The translations under genes and the position numbers were made by a program. The notes beneath the pieces were generated by a model, which saw nothing but the letters and a program-made list of their open reading frames with translations, made no database searches and was not told where the DNA came from. Source: Nocardiopsis sp. MG754419 (GTDB lineage: Bacteria; Actinomycetota; Actinomycetes; Streptosporangiales; Streptosporangiaceae). From it: a stretch of 64,000 nucleotides of DNA. The stretch lies in assembly GCF_018207095.1 (NCBI RefSeq), contig NZ_QOCZ01000007.1, positions 1 to 64,000 on the forward strand, read 5' to 3'. Shown one piece after another: positions 54,150 to 62,750 of this stretch; position 1 is the stretch's first letter, and every line of letters begins with the position of its first letter.

Positions 54150-55265
54150 ATGCCCGACGTGTCCGCGCCCCTGCGCGTGGTCGTGGTCTCCGGCCTGCAC
54201 CGCGACGCGCGCCGCCGCACCGTCGACGACCTCATCACCGCGGTACCGGGCTCGCTGGCCGTCCACCACGATCTCGACGGCATCGCCGAGGGCCTCGTCC
54301 ACCGCGTGATCCGTGACCGGTGGGGGCCGGTGAGTCACGACCGTGTCGAACTCGACCACCTGTGCGCCTCCTGCACCCTGCGCCAGGACCTCGTCCCCAC
54401 CCTCCTGGAACTGGCCGAACGCGGCGAGCACACCATGGTCGTGGTCGAGACCTGGGACGGGGTCGAGCCCCGCGGGGTCTGCGAGGTCCTGGCCGACCAC
54501 GCGCCACTGCGACTGGCCACCGTGGTCGGCGCGGTCGACGCCGAACGGCTGCTCCCGGACCTGTCCGGCCACGACGACCTGGCCGACCGCTCCCTCGACA
54601 TCGCTGTGGAGGACGAGCGCACGATCGCGGAGGTCCTCGCCCACCAGGTCGAGTACCCCACGACACTGGTGCTGCACGGCGACCGCCACCGCGACGAGGC
54701 CCGCACACTGCTCGAACAACTCAACCCGGCCGCCGTGGTGGTGCCACCGGGGGGCGGCGTCGTCGCTCTCACCGAGGGCCGGTTCGATCCGCTGAGCGCC
54801 CACAACCGGCTCAACCCCGCCTGGGCCCAGTACACGGACCTGGCCCACGGCAGGGTCTCCACGGTGGTGTGGACCCGCAAGCGCCCCCTGCACCCGACCC
54901 GTCTGCACGAGGCGCTGGAGCGCATCGTCTCCTTCGGGCTGCGCGGTCGCGGACGCGTCTGGCTGGCGGGGCGCTCCGACACGCTTCTCGTGTGGGACGC
55001 CTACAACGACGCGCTGTTGCTGGAGAGCGGCGGCCCCTGGATGGGCGCCCTGCCCGAGGCCGCACTGGACCTGGTCTCCGAGGCCCGCCGCGTCTCCGCG
55101 CTCATGGACTGGGATCCGGTGGTGGGCGACCGCCGCCAACACCTGGCGTTCACCGGCGTGGACCTGGACGCCGAGCGCCTGGTCACCCTGCTCGACTCCT
55201 GCCTCATCACCGACGAGGAGACCGGGCGCCCCCTGGCCGAGGACCCCTTCGCCGACGCCCTCTGA
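54150..55265 (+). CDS. COG0523/CobW-like protein with degenerate P-loop
   Basis: A 371-residue protein resembling COG0523 metallochaperone GTPases. The order of segments is kept: strand plus loop VVVVSGLHRDARRR, metal-motif region LDHLCASCTLRQDL, AEVLAHQVEYPTTLV, and a CobW C-terminal domain (HPTRLHEALERIVSFGLRGRGRVW and RRQHLAFTGVDLD). The GxxGxGKT P-loop is absent, and the usual GCxCC appears as LCASC. GTP hydrolysis is therefore doubtful, although the Zur-type operator argues for a role in zinc limitation. GGGAGG precedes the ATG. Confidence 0.8.
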   Translation: MPDVSAPLRVVVVSGLHRDARRRTVDDLITAVPGSLAVHHDLDGIAEGLVHRVIRDRWGPVSHDRVELDHLCASCTLRQDLVPTLLELAERGEHTMVVVETWDGVEPRGVCEVLADHAPLRLATVVGAVDAERLLPDLSGHDDLADRSLDIAVEDERTIAEVLAHQVEYPTTLVLHGDRHRDEARTLLEQLNPAAVVVPPGGGVVALTEGRFDPLSAHNRLNPAWAQYTDLAHGRVSTVVWTRKRPLHPTRLHEALERIVSFGLRGRGRVWLAGRSDTLLVWDAYNDALLLESGGPWMGALPEAALDLVSEARRVSALMDWDPVVGDRRQHLAFTGVDLDAERLVTLLDSCLITDEETGRPLAEDPFADAL

Positions 55266-55342
55266 ACCCGAGCGCCACCGGATCGACGCACCCCCGGCGT
55301 CGACGGTGGTCCCCGGCCGGCCCGCGCACGACCGGGTCGGCC

Positions 55343-55383
55343 CGCGGGCCCCGGAACTCCCCTCGCCTCCTCCGGGGCCCGCG
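55343..55383. terminator. Bidirectional hairpin
   Basis: A perfect 13-bp stem (CGCGGGCCCCGGA / TCCGGGGCCCGCG) with a 15-base loop lies between the COG0523 gene and the convergent LacI gene, ending three bases before the LacI stop. Confidence 0.6.
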
Positions 55384-55386
55384 CGC

Positions 55387-56406
55387 TCACACCTCCTTGG
55401 GTGCGGCGGTGCTGTCGCGTTCCACCAGTCGGGTGGCCAGTTCCACGCGGGTGGTCTCGGGAACGTCCCCGCCGACCAGGTCGACGAGCATGCGGGTGGC
55501 CATCTGCGCCATGTCCCGCAGCGGCTGTCGGACCGTGGTCAGCGTGGGGATCGCCCAGCGCGCCTCCGGCAGGTCGTCGAACCCCACCACGGAGACGTCG
55601 TCGGGCACCCTCAGCCCGCGTTCGTGCAGGGCCTCGTAGGCGCCGCGCGCCATCTGGTCGGAGCCGGCGAAGATCGCCGTGGGCGGTTCGGGCAGAGCGA
55701 ACAGGGCCTCGGTGAGTTCCTTGCCGCTGCCGGCCATGAAGTCGCCGTGTGTGACGTAACCGTCCGGCACGGGCAGGCCGGCGTCGCGCATGGCGCTGCG
55801 GTATCCGTCCACGCGCCCTCGGCTGCACATGACGTGCGCGGGGCCGGCGATCGTGGCGATGCGCCGGTGGCCCAGACCGATGAGGTGCTCGGTGGCGGTC
55901 AGCCCACCGTCCCAGTTGGCGGCCCCGACGGCCGGCACCCCGCGCGCGGGGTCCCCGATCGGGTCGACGATGACCACCGGGATGCCCAACGCGTCCAGTT
56001 GCGCCTGCTGCTGTGAGGACAGCTCCGACAGCACCAGGACCACGCCGTCGGAGCGCCGGGCCTGGATGTTGTCCAGCCACGTGCGCCCGGGTCTGATGCG
56101 CCTGCGGTCGTGCACCGCGGAGACGACGATGCCGAAACCGGCGTCGTGGGCGACCTCCTCCACTCCGGTCAGGATCTCCATGGCCCAGGGGCTTCCCAGG
56201 TCGAGGAAGACGAGGTCGATGAGTCCGACGGTGCGCCGGCCGCGGTGCCTGCGGGGCTGGTAGCGGTGCTGTTCGAGGAGCCGTTCCACCTGGCGTCGGG
56301 TCTCGGCCGCGACGTCGAGATGGCCGTTGATCACCTTGGAGACGGTGGACACGGAGACCCCCGCCTCTCCCGCGATCGCGGCCAGGGTGGGTCGTTGCTT
56401 CGCCAT
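55387..56406 (-). CDS. LacI-family transcriptional regulator
   Basis: A 339-residue repressor with an N-terminal helix-turn-helix (AIAGEAGVSVSTVSKVINGH) and a periplasmic-binding-like sugar domain (IFAGSDQMARGAYEALHERG, VVGFDDLPEARW). GAGGAG precedes the ATG at 56406. Divergent from the sugar ABC transporter, which it should control through the GAAAC(T/A)TTTCG sites between them, with a sugar as inducer. Confidence 0.92.
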   Translation of the reverse strand: MAKQRPTLAAIAGEAGVSVSTVSKVINGHLDVAAETRRQVERLLEQHRYQPRRHRGRRTVGLIDLVFLDLGSPWAMEILTGVEEVAHDAGFGIVVSAVHDRRRIRPGRTWLDNIQARRSDGVVLVLSELSSQQQAQLDALGIPVVIVDPIGDPARGVPAVGAANWDGGLTATEHLIGLGHRRIATIAGPAHVMCSRGRVDGYRSAMRDAGLPVPDGYVTHGDFMAGSGKELTEALFALPEPPTAIFAGSDQMARGAYEALHERGLRVPDDVSVVGFDDLPEARWAIPTLTTVRQPLRDMAQMATRMLVDLVGGDVPETTRVELATRLVERDSTAAPKEV

Positions 56407-56463
56407 GCGCCTCCTCAACGTCGGGGGATCGAGGTCCCGTGGTCCGCTCAGCGGATTGTAGCC

Positions 56464-56475
56464 CGAAACTTTTCG
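56464..56475. promoter_or_regulatory. LacI operator, upstream site
   Basis: CGAAACTTTTCG, 10 of 12 positions symmetric, 58 bases upstream of the LacI gene start. It shares the core GAAAC(T/A)TTTCG with the second site. Confidence 0.6.
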
Positions 56476-56514
56476 ACCTCCCGCACCGTGACCTCCTCGA
56501 AATCACTGCTCCCC

Positions 56515-56577
56515 TTGACGCCGTCTGGTGGACGACTTAGCGTCAAGCAACTCGAAAGATATCGGAAACATTTCGGA
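56515..56577 (+). promoter_or_regulatory. Sugar ABC operon promoter and second LacI operator
   Basis: TTGACG (56515-56520) and TAGCGT (56538-56543) form a -35/-10 pair with a 17-base spacer. TCGGAAACATTTCGGA at 56562-56577 is an imperfect palindrome about 15-20 bases past the transcription start, where a bound LacI protein would block elongation. Confidence 0.62.
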
Positions 56578-56623
56578 AGCTTTCGAGGACCCCCCAGACC
56601 GACCACAGAATGGTGTCCACGCC

Positions 56624-57919
56624 ATGAGTCGCACCCCCCGGATCAGCGTGCTCGGCAGTACCGTCCTGACCCTCGCCCTGGTGGCCACCGGCTGCGGATC
56701 CTCCGGCCCCGGAACGGCCGGGGACACCCTCCAGATCTGGGCCCTGGAGGACGCCGCCGTCAACGAGATCGTCGAGCGCGGGATCGAGTCCTACAACACC
56801 GACGCCGCTGTCGAGGCCGAACTCGTCACCTTCGTCAACGACGCCTACAAGCAGCGTCTTCAGGTCGCCCTCGGCTCCCCCAACGCCCCCGACGTCTTCT
56901 TCAACTGGGGCGGCGGCAACCTCGCCGAGTACGTCGATCAGGGCCAGGTCCTCGACATCACCGCGGCCCTCGACGAGAACCCGGAGTTCCGGGACGCGTT
57001 CCTGCCCAGCGTCCTGGACGTGGCCAAGGTCGGGGACGGCTACTACGGGGTGCCGATGATCGGCATGCAACCGGTGGTGCTCTTCACCAACAACGCCGTG
57101 TTGGAGGCCTCGGGGCTGGAGGCCCCACAGACCTTCGACGACCTGCTCGACGCCGTCGAGGTCCTCCAGGAGGACGGGGTCACCCCGATCGTGCTCCCCG
57201 GCGCCCAGGGCTGGACGCAACTGATGTGGCTGTCCTACCTGGTGGAGCGGACCGGTGGCGACACGGTCTTCCAGGCCGTGGTCGACGGCGAGGAGGGTGC
57301 CTGGGAGCACCCGGCCATGATCGAGGCCATGGAGCTGTGCCGGGAACTCGTCGACCGGGGCGCGTTCGGCACCAACTTCGCCTCCGTCGACTACGACGGC
57401 GGCGGCGCCTCGGCCCTGCTCGCCAACGGGGACGCGGCGATGTTCCTCATGGGCAGTTGGGACCTGGCGCAGCAGCAGGAGAACGCGCCCGAGTTCGCCA
57501 CCGGCGGCGACCTCGGTTACGTCCCCTTCCCCACCGTGGAGGGCGGCGCGGGCGCGGAGGGCGCCGTCGTGGGCAACCCCAGCAACTACTTCTCCGTCAA
57601 CGACGACGGTCGCGACCCCGACACCGCCGTCGACTTCCTCGTCGAGACGCTCACCTCCGACGCCTACGTCACCCACCTGATCGAGGCCGGACAGGTCCCG
57701 GCGGTCGAGGGGATCGAGGACCAGCTCGCCGACAGCGAGTACGCGGACTTCGCGGTCTTCACCCACGGCATGGTCTCCGAGGCACCGAGCTTCACCCAGT
57801 CCTGGGACCAGGCGCTGCCCCCGGCCGCGGCCGAGTCCCTGCTGACCAACCTGCAACTCCTGTTCCTGGGCGACATCACCCCGGAGGAGTTCGCCGCGGA
57901 CATGGAGTCGCACCTGTGA
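56624..57919 (+). CDS. Sugar ABC transporter substrate-binding lipoprotein
   Basis: A 431-residue extracellular solute-binding protein (family 1). A signal peptide ends in a lipobox-like ATGC with Cys24 as the lipid anchor. Then come LQIWALEDAAVNE, the binding cleft FFNWGGGNLAEYVDQG and GVPMIGMQPVVLFTNNAV. It captures an oligosaccharide or sugar for the two permeases that follow. The ATG at 56624 lacks a strong ribosome site. Its stop overlaps the first permease (GTGA). Confidence 0.92.
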   Translation: MSRTPRISVLGSTVLTLALVATGCGSSGPGTAGDTLQIWALEDAAVNEIVERGIESYNTDAAVEAELVTFVNDAYKQRLQVALGSPNAPDVFFNWGGGNLAEYVDQGQVLDITAALDENPEFRDAFLPSVLDVAKVGDGYYGVPMIGMQPVVLFTNNAVLEASGLEAPQTFDDLLDAVEVLQEDGVTPIVLPGAQGWTQLMWLSYLVERTGGDTVFQAVVDGEEGAWEHPAMIEAMELCRELVDRGAFGTNFASVDYDGGGASALLANGDAAMFLMGSWDLAQQQENAPEFATGGDLGYVPFPTVEGGAGAEGAVVGNPSNYFSVNDDGRDPDTAVDFLVETLTSDAYVTHLIEAGQVPAVEGIEDQLADSEYADFAVFTHGMVSEAPSFTQSWDQALPPAAAESLLTNLQLLFLGDITPEEFAADMESHL

Positions 57920-58803
57920 GGTCGTCGTCCGCGACGGAGCGCCCCGGGTTCGTCTGGGTCGCTCCCGCCCTGCTGTTCTTCGGACTGTTCGGTCTGGGGC
58001 CGGTCGTCATCGTCCTGTACCTCAGCCTGACCTCGTGGAGCGGACTCGGCGCACCGGAGTGGACGGGCCTGGACAACTGGGCCCGGCTGGTCGGTGACGA
58101 CCAGGTGCGCTCCAGCCTGGGCATCACGCTGTTCCTCACCGCCCTGTGCTGGGCCACCCAGACCCCGATGGCGCTGGCCTTCGGCGCCTGGGCCGCCGGC
58201 CCCCAGAGGTCGCGCGCCGTGGTCAGCTCGATCTTCTTCCTGCCGCTCCTGCTGTCCACGGCGGCGATCGCGCTGATCTGGAAGGCCGTCCTGGACCCCC
58301 ACTTCGGGATGCCCGCCCGGGTCGGACCGATGGTGGGGTTCGACGGCGACGTCCTCGGCGACTCGACCCTGGCGTTGTACGCGATCGCGTTCATCGTGCT
58401 GTGGCAGTTCCTGCCCTTCCACATGCTGCTCTACCAGGCGGCGGCCCGACAGGTCCCCGCGTCGCTCTACGAGGCGGCCGAACTCGACGGGGCCTCGCCC
58501 TTCCAACGGTTCCTGCGCATCACCGTCCCGCAGTTGCGGCACACCATCATCGCGTCGTCGGTCCTGATGATCGTGGGCTCGATGACCTACTTCGAGACGG
58601 TCCTGCTGCTCACCAACGGCGGACCGGGCAACGCCACCCGGATCCTGCCGCTGTACATGTACGCCCGGGGCTTCGTGGCCTTCGAGATGGGGTACGCGAG
58701 CGCGATCGCGGTCCTGCTGGTGGTCCTGGGGACCGGGTTGTCGCTCCTGGTGGTGCGCGTGACCGGCTACACCCGCATGACCAGCCAGAGGGAGGGGGTC
58801 TGA
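57916..58803 (+). CDS. Sugar ABC transporter permease (MalF type)
   Basis: A 295-residue membrane protein with about six spans and the EAA loop EAAELDGASPFQRFLRITVP, which contacts the ATPase. The GTG start overlaps the binding-protein stop. No ATPase gene is in the operon; in actinobacteria such transporters usually share MsiK encoded elsewhere. Confidence 0.92.
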   Translation: MRSSSATERPGFVWVAPALLFFGLFGLGPVVIVLYLSLTSWSGLGAPEWTGLDNWARLVGDDQVRSSLGITLFLTALCWATQTPMALAFGAWAAGPQRSRAVVSSIFFLPLLLSTAAIALIWKAVLDPHFGMPARVGPMVGFDGDVLGDSTLALYAIAFIVLWQFLPFHMLLYQAAARQVPASLYEAAELDGASPFQRFLRITVPQLRHTIIASSVLMIVGSMTYFETVLLLTNGGPGNATRILPLYMYARGFVAFEMGYASAIAVLLVVLGTGLSLLVVRVTGYTRMTSQREGV

Positions 58804-58804
58804 C

Positions 58805-59731
58805 ATGGCCACCGACACACACGTCCCCGAACGCGACCGCTCCGGGAACGGGGCAGGGCGGCCCCCGGCCGGGCGGACGGGACGCGGACCCACCCTGCGG
58901 CCGCGTAGACGGCCCGGCCGCCGTCCCGCCTACGCGGCGGGGGTCGGCGCGGCCCTCTGGCTCGTGGTCGTCACGGTCCCCCTGTACTTCCTCGTCGTCA
59001 CGAGTCTGCGCGGGTCCGGCGACTACATGTCGCAGGGGCCACTGGCGATCCCCGAGACGCTCACCCTCGACAACTACGTCAACGTCTTCCAGGTGGGGTT
59101 CCCGGGGTTCCTCGCCAACAGCCTCATCGTGGCGTTCGGGGCGATCACGCTGGTGTTGGCGGTGGGCGTCCCCGCGGCGTTCGGGATCGTGCGGAGCCGC
59201 AGCCGCGCCGTCGCCACCACCTTCTCCCTGTTCCTGTTGGGGTTGGCCGTTCCGGCCCAGGCGGTGATCATCCCCGTGTACCTGCTCATCACCAGGTTGC
59301 ACCTGTACGACACCCTGATCGCGGTCATCCTGCCCACCGCGGCGTTCAGCCTGCCCATCTCCATCCTGGTGCTCACCAGCGCGCTGCGGGACGTGCCCGG
59401 CGAGCTCTACGAGGCGATGGCCCTGGACGGCGCCACCACCTGGCAGGTGTTCTGTCGGCTGGTGCTGCCGCTGTCGCGGCCCGGCGTGGTGACGGTGACG
59501 ATCTTCGTCGGCCTCAACGCCTGGAACAACTTCATCTTCCCGCTGGTGTTGACGCAGTCGGAGTCCACACGGGTCCTGCCCCTGGGCCTGTGGGCGTTCC
59601 AGACCCAGTACGGGACCGACGTTCCGGGTCTGATGGCGGCGGTGCTGCTGTCCTCGCTGCCGATCTTCGCCCTGTACCTGTTCGGGCGCAGGCACCTCCT
59701 CGGCGGGCTGGCCGCCGGTTTCGGCAAGTAG
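58805..59731 (+). CDS. Sugar ABC transporter permease (MalG type)
   Basis: A 308-residue partner permease: a ~40-residue Arg/Gly-rich cytoplasmic N-terminus, six spans, and the EAA loop EAMALDGATTWQVFCRLVLP. It starts one base after the previous stop. No glycoside hydrolase follows; the operon ends at the hairpin at 59775. Confidence 0.92.
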   Translation: MATDTHVPERDRSGNGAGRPPAGRTGRGPTLRPRRRPGRRPAYAAGVGAALWLVVVTVPLYFLVVTSLRGSGDYMSQGPLAIPETLTLDNYVNVFQVGFPGFLANSLIVAFGAITLVLAVGVPAAFGIVRSRSRAVATTFSLFLLGLAVPAQAVIIPVYLLITRLHLYDTLIAVILPTAAFSLPISILVLTSALRDVPGELYEAMALDGATTWQVFCRLVLPLSRPGVVTVTIFVGLNAWNNFIFPLVLTQSESTRVLPLGLWAFQTQYGTDVPGLMAAVLLSSLPIFALYLFGRRHLLGGLAAGFGK

Positions 59732-59774
59732 CGACGGGGTGGTGCCGTGCGAGGGGTGGGCGGTGGTGGGGTCC

Positions 59775-59812
59775 GGGGAGTGGACGGTGTCTCCGGACAC
59801 CGTCCACTCCCC
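59775..59812. terminator. 17-bp perfect hairpin between convergent operons
   Basis: GGGGAGTGGACGGTGTC and GACACCGTCCACTCCCC form a perfect 17-bp stem with loop TCCG. It is 44 bases after the permease stop and 80 bases before the convergent MerR gene ends. There is no T-tract; it may act in both directions. Confidence 0.7.
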
Positions 59813-59892
59813 ATCCTCGGAACCTTTACGGCGTAGATCACCGATGTCGTACGGGCCTCGTTCGGGGTGGTCCGGGCGCACACCTCTCCGCG

Positions 59893-60645
59893 CTACACGG
59901 TGTCGGAGGCGTCGGCCTCCCTCCGCACGGCCCGGGCGAGCGCGTCGGACTGCGCGGGGTTGAGGCGCAGACGCCGGAGTTCGTCGAGCAACCGCGTGAG
60001 CCGCCCCGACGGCAGGCGCACGTCCGAGAGCTCGATCGCCGCCAGATGGGGGCGCAGGTCGTCGGCGACGGCTCGGCGTTCCTCGTCGGTCGCCTCCGCG
60101 GCGAGTTCGGCGAGACCGTTGATCGCGGCGAAGAACGCGGGCACGTCGTCCAGAGCACGGATCGCCGTGAGACCCTCCTCCACCATCCGGGAGTCCCCGC
60201 CGGACAGGTGCAGGATGAGCGTGGCGACGTCGTTGTCGAGCCTGACGGCCTCGGCGGAGAGGCCGGAGAGACCGTGCACGGCGGCGAGGGCGCCGGTCGC
60301 CCCCTCGGCCGCCTCGGGGTCCCGCCGCTCGGCGCGGAGTGAGCGCACGAGGTCGCGTTGGGTCCGCAGGCGGGAGATGCGCGCGTCGATGTCCGCTTCG
60401 ACCCGGTCCAGAACCGCCGTGCTCGCCGTGGACGATTCCTCGTCGAGCACCTCCGGGACGTCGGAGAGACCCACGCCCACCTCGACCAGATGCCGGACAC
60501 GCAGGAGCCGCACCAGGTCGTCCGCGGTGTACCGCCGGTACCCGTTGACCGATCGCGGGGGTTCGGGCAACAGGCCGATCTGGTGGTAGTGCCGCACCGT
60601 CCGCACGGTCACCCCGGCCAGCTCGGCCAGCTCGCGTGATCGCAT
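59893..60645 (-). CDS. MerR-family transcriptional regulator
   Basis: A 250-residue regulator with an N-terminal MerR winged helix (ELAGVTVRTVRHYHQIGLLPEP, YRRYTADDLVRLL), a dimerisation coiled coil (VLDRVEADIDARISRLRTQRD) and a ~130-residue helical effector domain without metal-binding cysteines, so the signal is probably organic. The ATG at 60645 is chosen; GTG at 60654 is three codons further. It is divergent from a CPBP protease gene with a 19-bp-spaced promoter between. Confidence 0.9.
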   Translation of the reverse strand: MRSRELAELAGVTVRTVRHYHQIGLLPEPPRSVNGYRRYTADDLVRLLRVRHLVEVGVGLSDVPEVLDEESSTASTAVLDRVEADIDARISRLRTQRDLVRSLRAERRDPEAAEGATGALAAVHGLSGLSAEAVRLDNDVATLILHLSGGDSRMVEEGLTAIRALDDVPAFFAAINGLAELAAEATDEERRAVADDLRPHLAAIELSDVRLPSGRLTRLLDELRRLRLNPAQSDALARAVRREADASDTV

Positions 60646-60666
60646 GGTCCCCACTTTCGCTTCGCC

Positions 60667-60697
60667 TTGACTCCGACGCTACGTCATGGTTTCGAAT
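60667..60697 (+). promoter_or_regulatory. Possible MerR-type promoter
   Basis: TTGACT and TCGAAT are separated by 19 bases, the long spacer that MerR proteins untwist, with TGAC...GTCA arms inside. It points toward the CPBP gene. Confidence 0.45.
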
Positions 60698-60753
60698 GCC
60701 GGACAGACGCCCGCCACGACAGGCCGGCGCGGGAAGGGACTCGGAACCACACC

Positions 60754-61623
60754 ATGAACGACGGCTCACGCCCCGGCGCGTCCTATGTCCAGGCGCTGCG
60801 GGGCACCCCTCAGGTCCGGCGGACCCTGCTCGCCTTCCTCGGCGGGCTCGGGGTGCTTCTCCTCGTGCTCTTCGTCGCGGTCGTGCCGGTCGGGACGGCC
60901 TTGGACCGCCTCCTCGGCGTGGAATCCTTCGACCCGGCCGCCCCCGGATTCAGCGTCGGGTTCTGGCTCGCGGGGAACCTGATGCTCGCGGCCCTGATCC
61001 CCGTGTCCGGCCTGTTGCAGTGGGCGATCTACCGGGAGCGCCCCGGGTGGATGTCCTCGGTCGCCGGGAGGTTCCGCTGGAAGGTGGTGGCCCGCGCCGC
61101 CGTGATCGTGCTTCCGCTCTGGTCGGTCTACATGGTGGTGCTGCATCTGGTCATGCCGTTCGGCGCCGTGCGACTGACGGCGGCCACCCTGCTGCTCGTG
61201 GTCGCCGCGATCATCACCGTTCCCCTGCAGTCCGCCGGTGAGGAGTACCTGTTCCGGGGGCTGTTGTTCCGGGCCGTCGGTGCCCGCTTCCGCCGCCCGG
61301 GGGTCGCACTGACGGTCGCGACCGTCGTCACCGCGCTGTCGTTCGGCGTGATCCACGGGTCCCTCGACGGCTGGACACTCGCGTACTACGTGCTGGCGGG
61401 TGTGTGCTTCGCGCTGTTGACGCAGCGCACCGGCGGGCTGGAGGTCGCCGTGTTGATCCACGCCGTCAACAACACGCTGCTGCTCGTCCCGATGATCCTC
61501 GCCGACCGGCTCGACGACCTGTCGGTGGCGTCGGGACCGGTGCTCGCGCTCCCGATGTTCGTCATGACTCTGGCCACCGTCGCCCTCTGGAAGTCGACAC
61601 CCCGCCTGGTCAGTACCTCCTGA
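60754..61623 (+). CDS. CPBP-family intramembrane metalloprotease
   Basis: A 289-residue polytopic protein (about seven to eight spans) with the three CPBP/Abi motifs: EEYLFRG, FGVIHG and HAVNN, whose Glu and His residues form the glutamate/metal active site of the Rce1 type. Its substrates in actinobacteria are unknown; some relatives process or protect against bacteriocins. The ATG is at 60754. MerR control is likely from the divergent arrangement. Confidence 0.9.
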   Translation: MNDGSRPGASYVQALRGTPQVRRTLLAFLGGLGVLLLVLFVAVVPVGTALDRLLGVESFDPAAPGFSVGFWLAGNLMLAALIPVSGLLQWAIYRERPGWMSSVAGRFRWKVVARAAVIVLPLWSVYMVVLHLVMPFGAVRLTAATLLLVVAAIITVPLQSAGEEYLFRGLLFRAVGARFRRPGVALTVATVVTALSFGVIHGSLDGWTLAYYVLAGVCFALLTQRTGGLEVAVLIHAVNNTLLLVPMILADRLDDLSVASGPVLALPMFVMTLATVALWKSTPRLVSTS

Positions 61624-61950
61624 GCCCGTGCGGGGACGTCGCCCCGGCCCGGCCACGCCATCCCCGCGTGCGCGGGGAGCGGGCTTTTCGACCTGGGCCC
61701 TCCGCCGAGGGAAGGTCCTGCATCCGCACGTTGTGGCGGCTCGGAGGCCGGGCACGAACACGTCACCGCCACCCGATGGTCCACCCGGCACCCCAACGCC
61801 ACGGCCGTGGGGATCAGGCCGACCAGGCCCGCGGACATCCGGGCCGCTTCGGGGCGACGCGGTTTTCGACTCCCCTCCCTGTGCTCAGGGGGCGCGTGGG
61901 AGTAGTGTTCTCGCCATCCCGGACGAACCACCGCGTACCCGGAGGGCAAC
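61624..61950. other. Gap with a CRISPR-repeat-like hairpin
   Basis: These 327 bases hold no coding-biased ORF. The notable item is the hairpin at 61659-61680. A loosely similar segment (CGGGGCGACGCGGTTTTCGAC) begins near 61849. The ribosome site GGAGGG before 61951 belongs to the cyclase gene. Confidence 0.45.
61659..61680. repeat. Single type I-E CRISPR-repeat-like sequence or terminator
   Basis: The core CCCCGCGTGCGCGGGG, with CAT before and AGC after, is the same 22-base block I recall as the centre of common actinobacterial type I-E repeats. No second good copy follows at the 61-base period. It could equally be a terminator for the CPBP gene, since TTTT follows shortly after. Confidence 0.4.
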
Positions 61951-62742
61951 GTGACCACCTCACCGATCCTCGCCCAGCTCATCGGGGGTCTGGCCACCGG
62001 CGACGTCGAGATCGTCGATCTCACCACACGGCTCGGCCCCCACACACCGACCCTGCGCCTGCCCGAGCCGTTCGTCGACCTGATCGACTTCCGGCTCGAA
62101 CAGGTCAGCTCCTACGACGCCCCCGGCCCGTACTGGCGTCACCACAACATCCACACCGGTGAGCACGTGGGCACCCACCTGGACGCGCCCATCCACTGGG
62201 TGACCGGCCAGAGCGGCCTCGACGTCTCGCAGATCCCGCCGAGCCGGTTGGTGGGCCCGGCCGCCGTCATCGACGTGAGCGCCGAGGCCGCCGAGGACCC
62301 CGACTTCCTCCTGGAGATCGACCACATCCGCGCCTGGGAGGCCGAGCACGGACCTTTGCCCAACGGCTGCTGGCTCCTGCTGCGCACCGGCTGGGACCAG
62401 TACGGACACGATCAGGAGCTGTTCCTCAACACCGACGAGAACGGCTCCCACACCCCGGGGATCTCCGCCGACTGCGCACGCCGGCTGGCCGAGGACAGCC
62501 CCATCTCCGGTCTGGGCGTGGAGACCGTGGGCATCGACGCCGGCAACGCCCTCCACCTGGACCCGCCGTTCCCGGTCCACCACCACCTGCTGGGCAACGA
62601 TCGGTACGGGGTGACGTCGCTGCGCAACCTGGCCCACCTGCCGCCCACCGGCGCGGTCGTGGTGGTCAGCCCACTGCCCATCATCGGCGGCACCGGTAGC
62701 CCCGCCCGTGTGATCGCCTTCGTGGATCGCCGCACCCCTTGA
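61951..62742 (+). CDS. Cyclase / kynurenine formamidase-family hydrolase
   Basis: A 263-residue metal-dependent hydrolase of the cyclase family: HTGEHVGTHLDAPIH is the HxGTHxDxPxH metal motif, with DCARRLAEDSPISGLGVET later. Members hydrolyse formyl-kynurenine, isatin or similar cyclic amides. GTG start with GGAGGG upstream. It is eight bases ahead of a thiamine-diphosphate enzyme, so the two likely act in one catabolic path. Confidence 0.88.
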   Translation: MTTSPILAQLIGGLATGDVEIVDLTTRLGPHTPTLRLPEPFVDLIDFRLEQVSSYDAPGPYWRHHNIHTGEHVGTHLDAPIHWVTGQSGLDVSQIPPSRLVGPAAVIDVSAEAAEDPDFLLEIDHIRAWEAEHGPLPNGCWLLLRTGWDQYGHDQELFLNTDENGSHTPGISADCARRLAEDSPISGLGVETVGIDAGNALHLDPPFPVHHHLLGNDRYGVTSLRNLAHLPPTGAVVVVSPLPIIGGTGSPARVIAFVDRRTP

Positions 62743-62750
62743 GGAACCCC

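Noticed and set aside
56610-56627. Five-codon upstream ORF whose TGA overlaps the binding-protein ATG
   Set aside because: It has no ribosome site and such short overlaps occur by chance.
61624-61950. CRISPR array
   Set aside because: Only one good repeat-like copy is present; there are no regular spacers or cas genes in the window.
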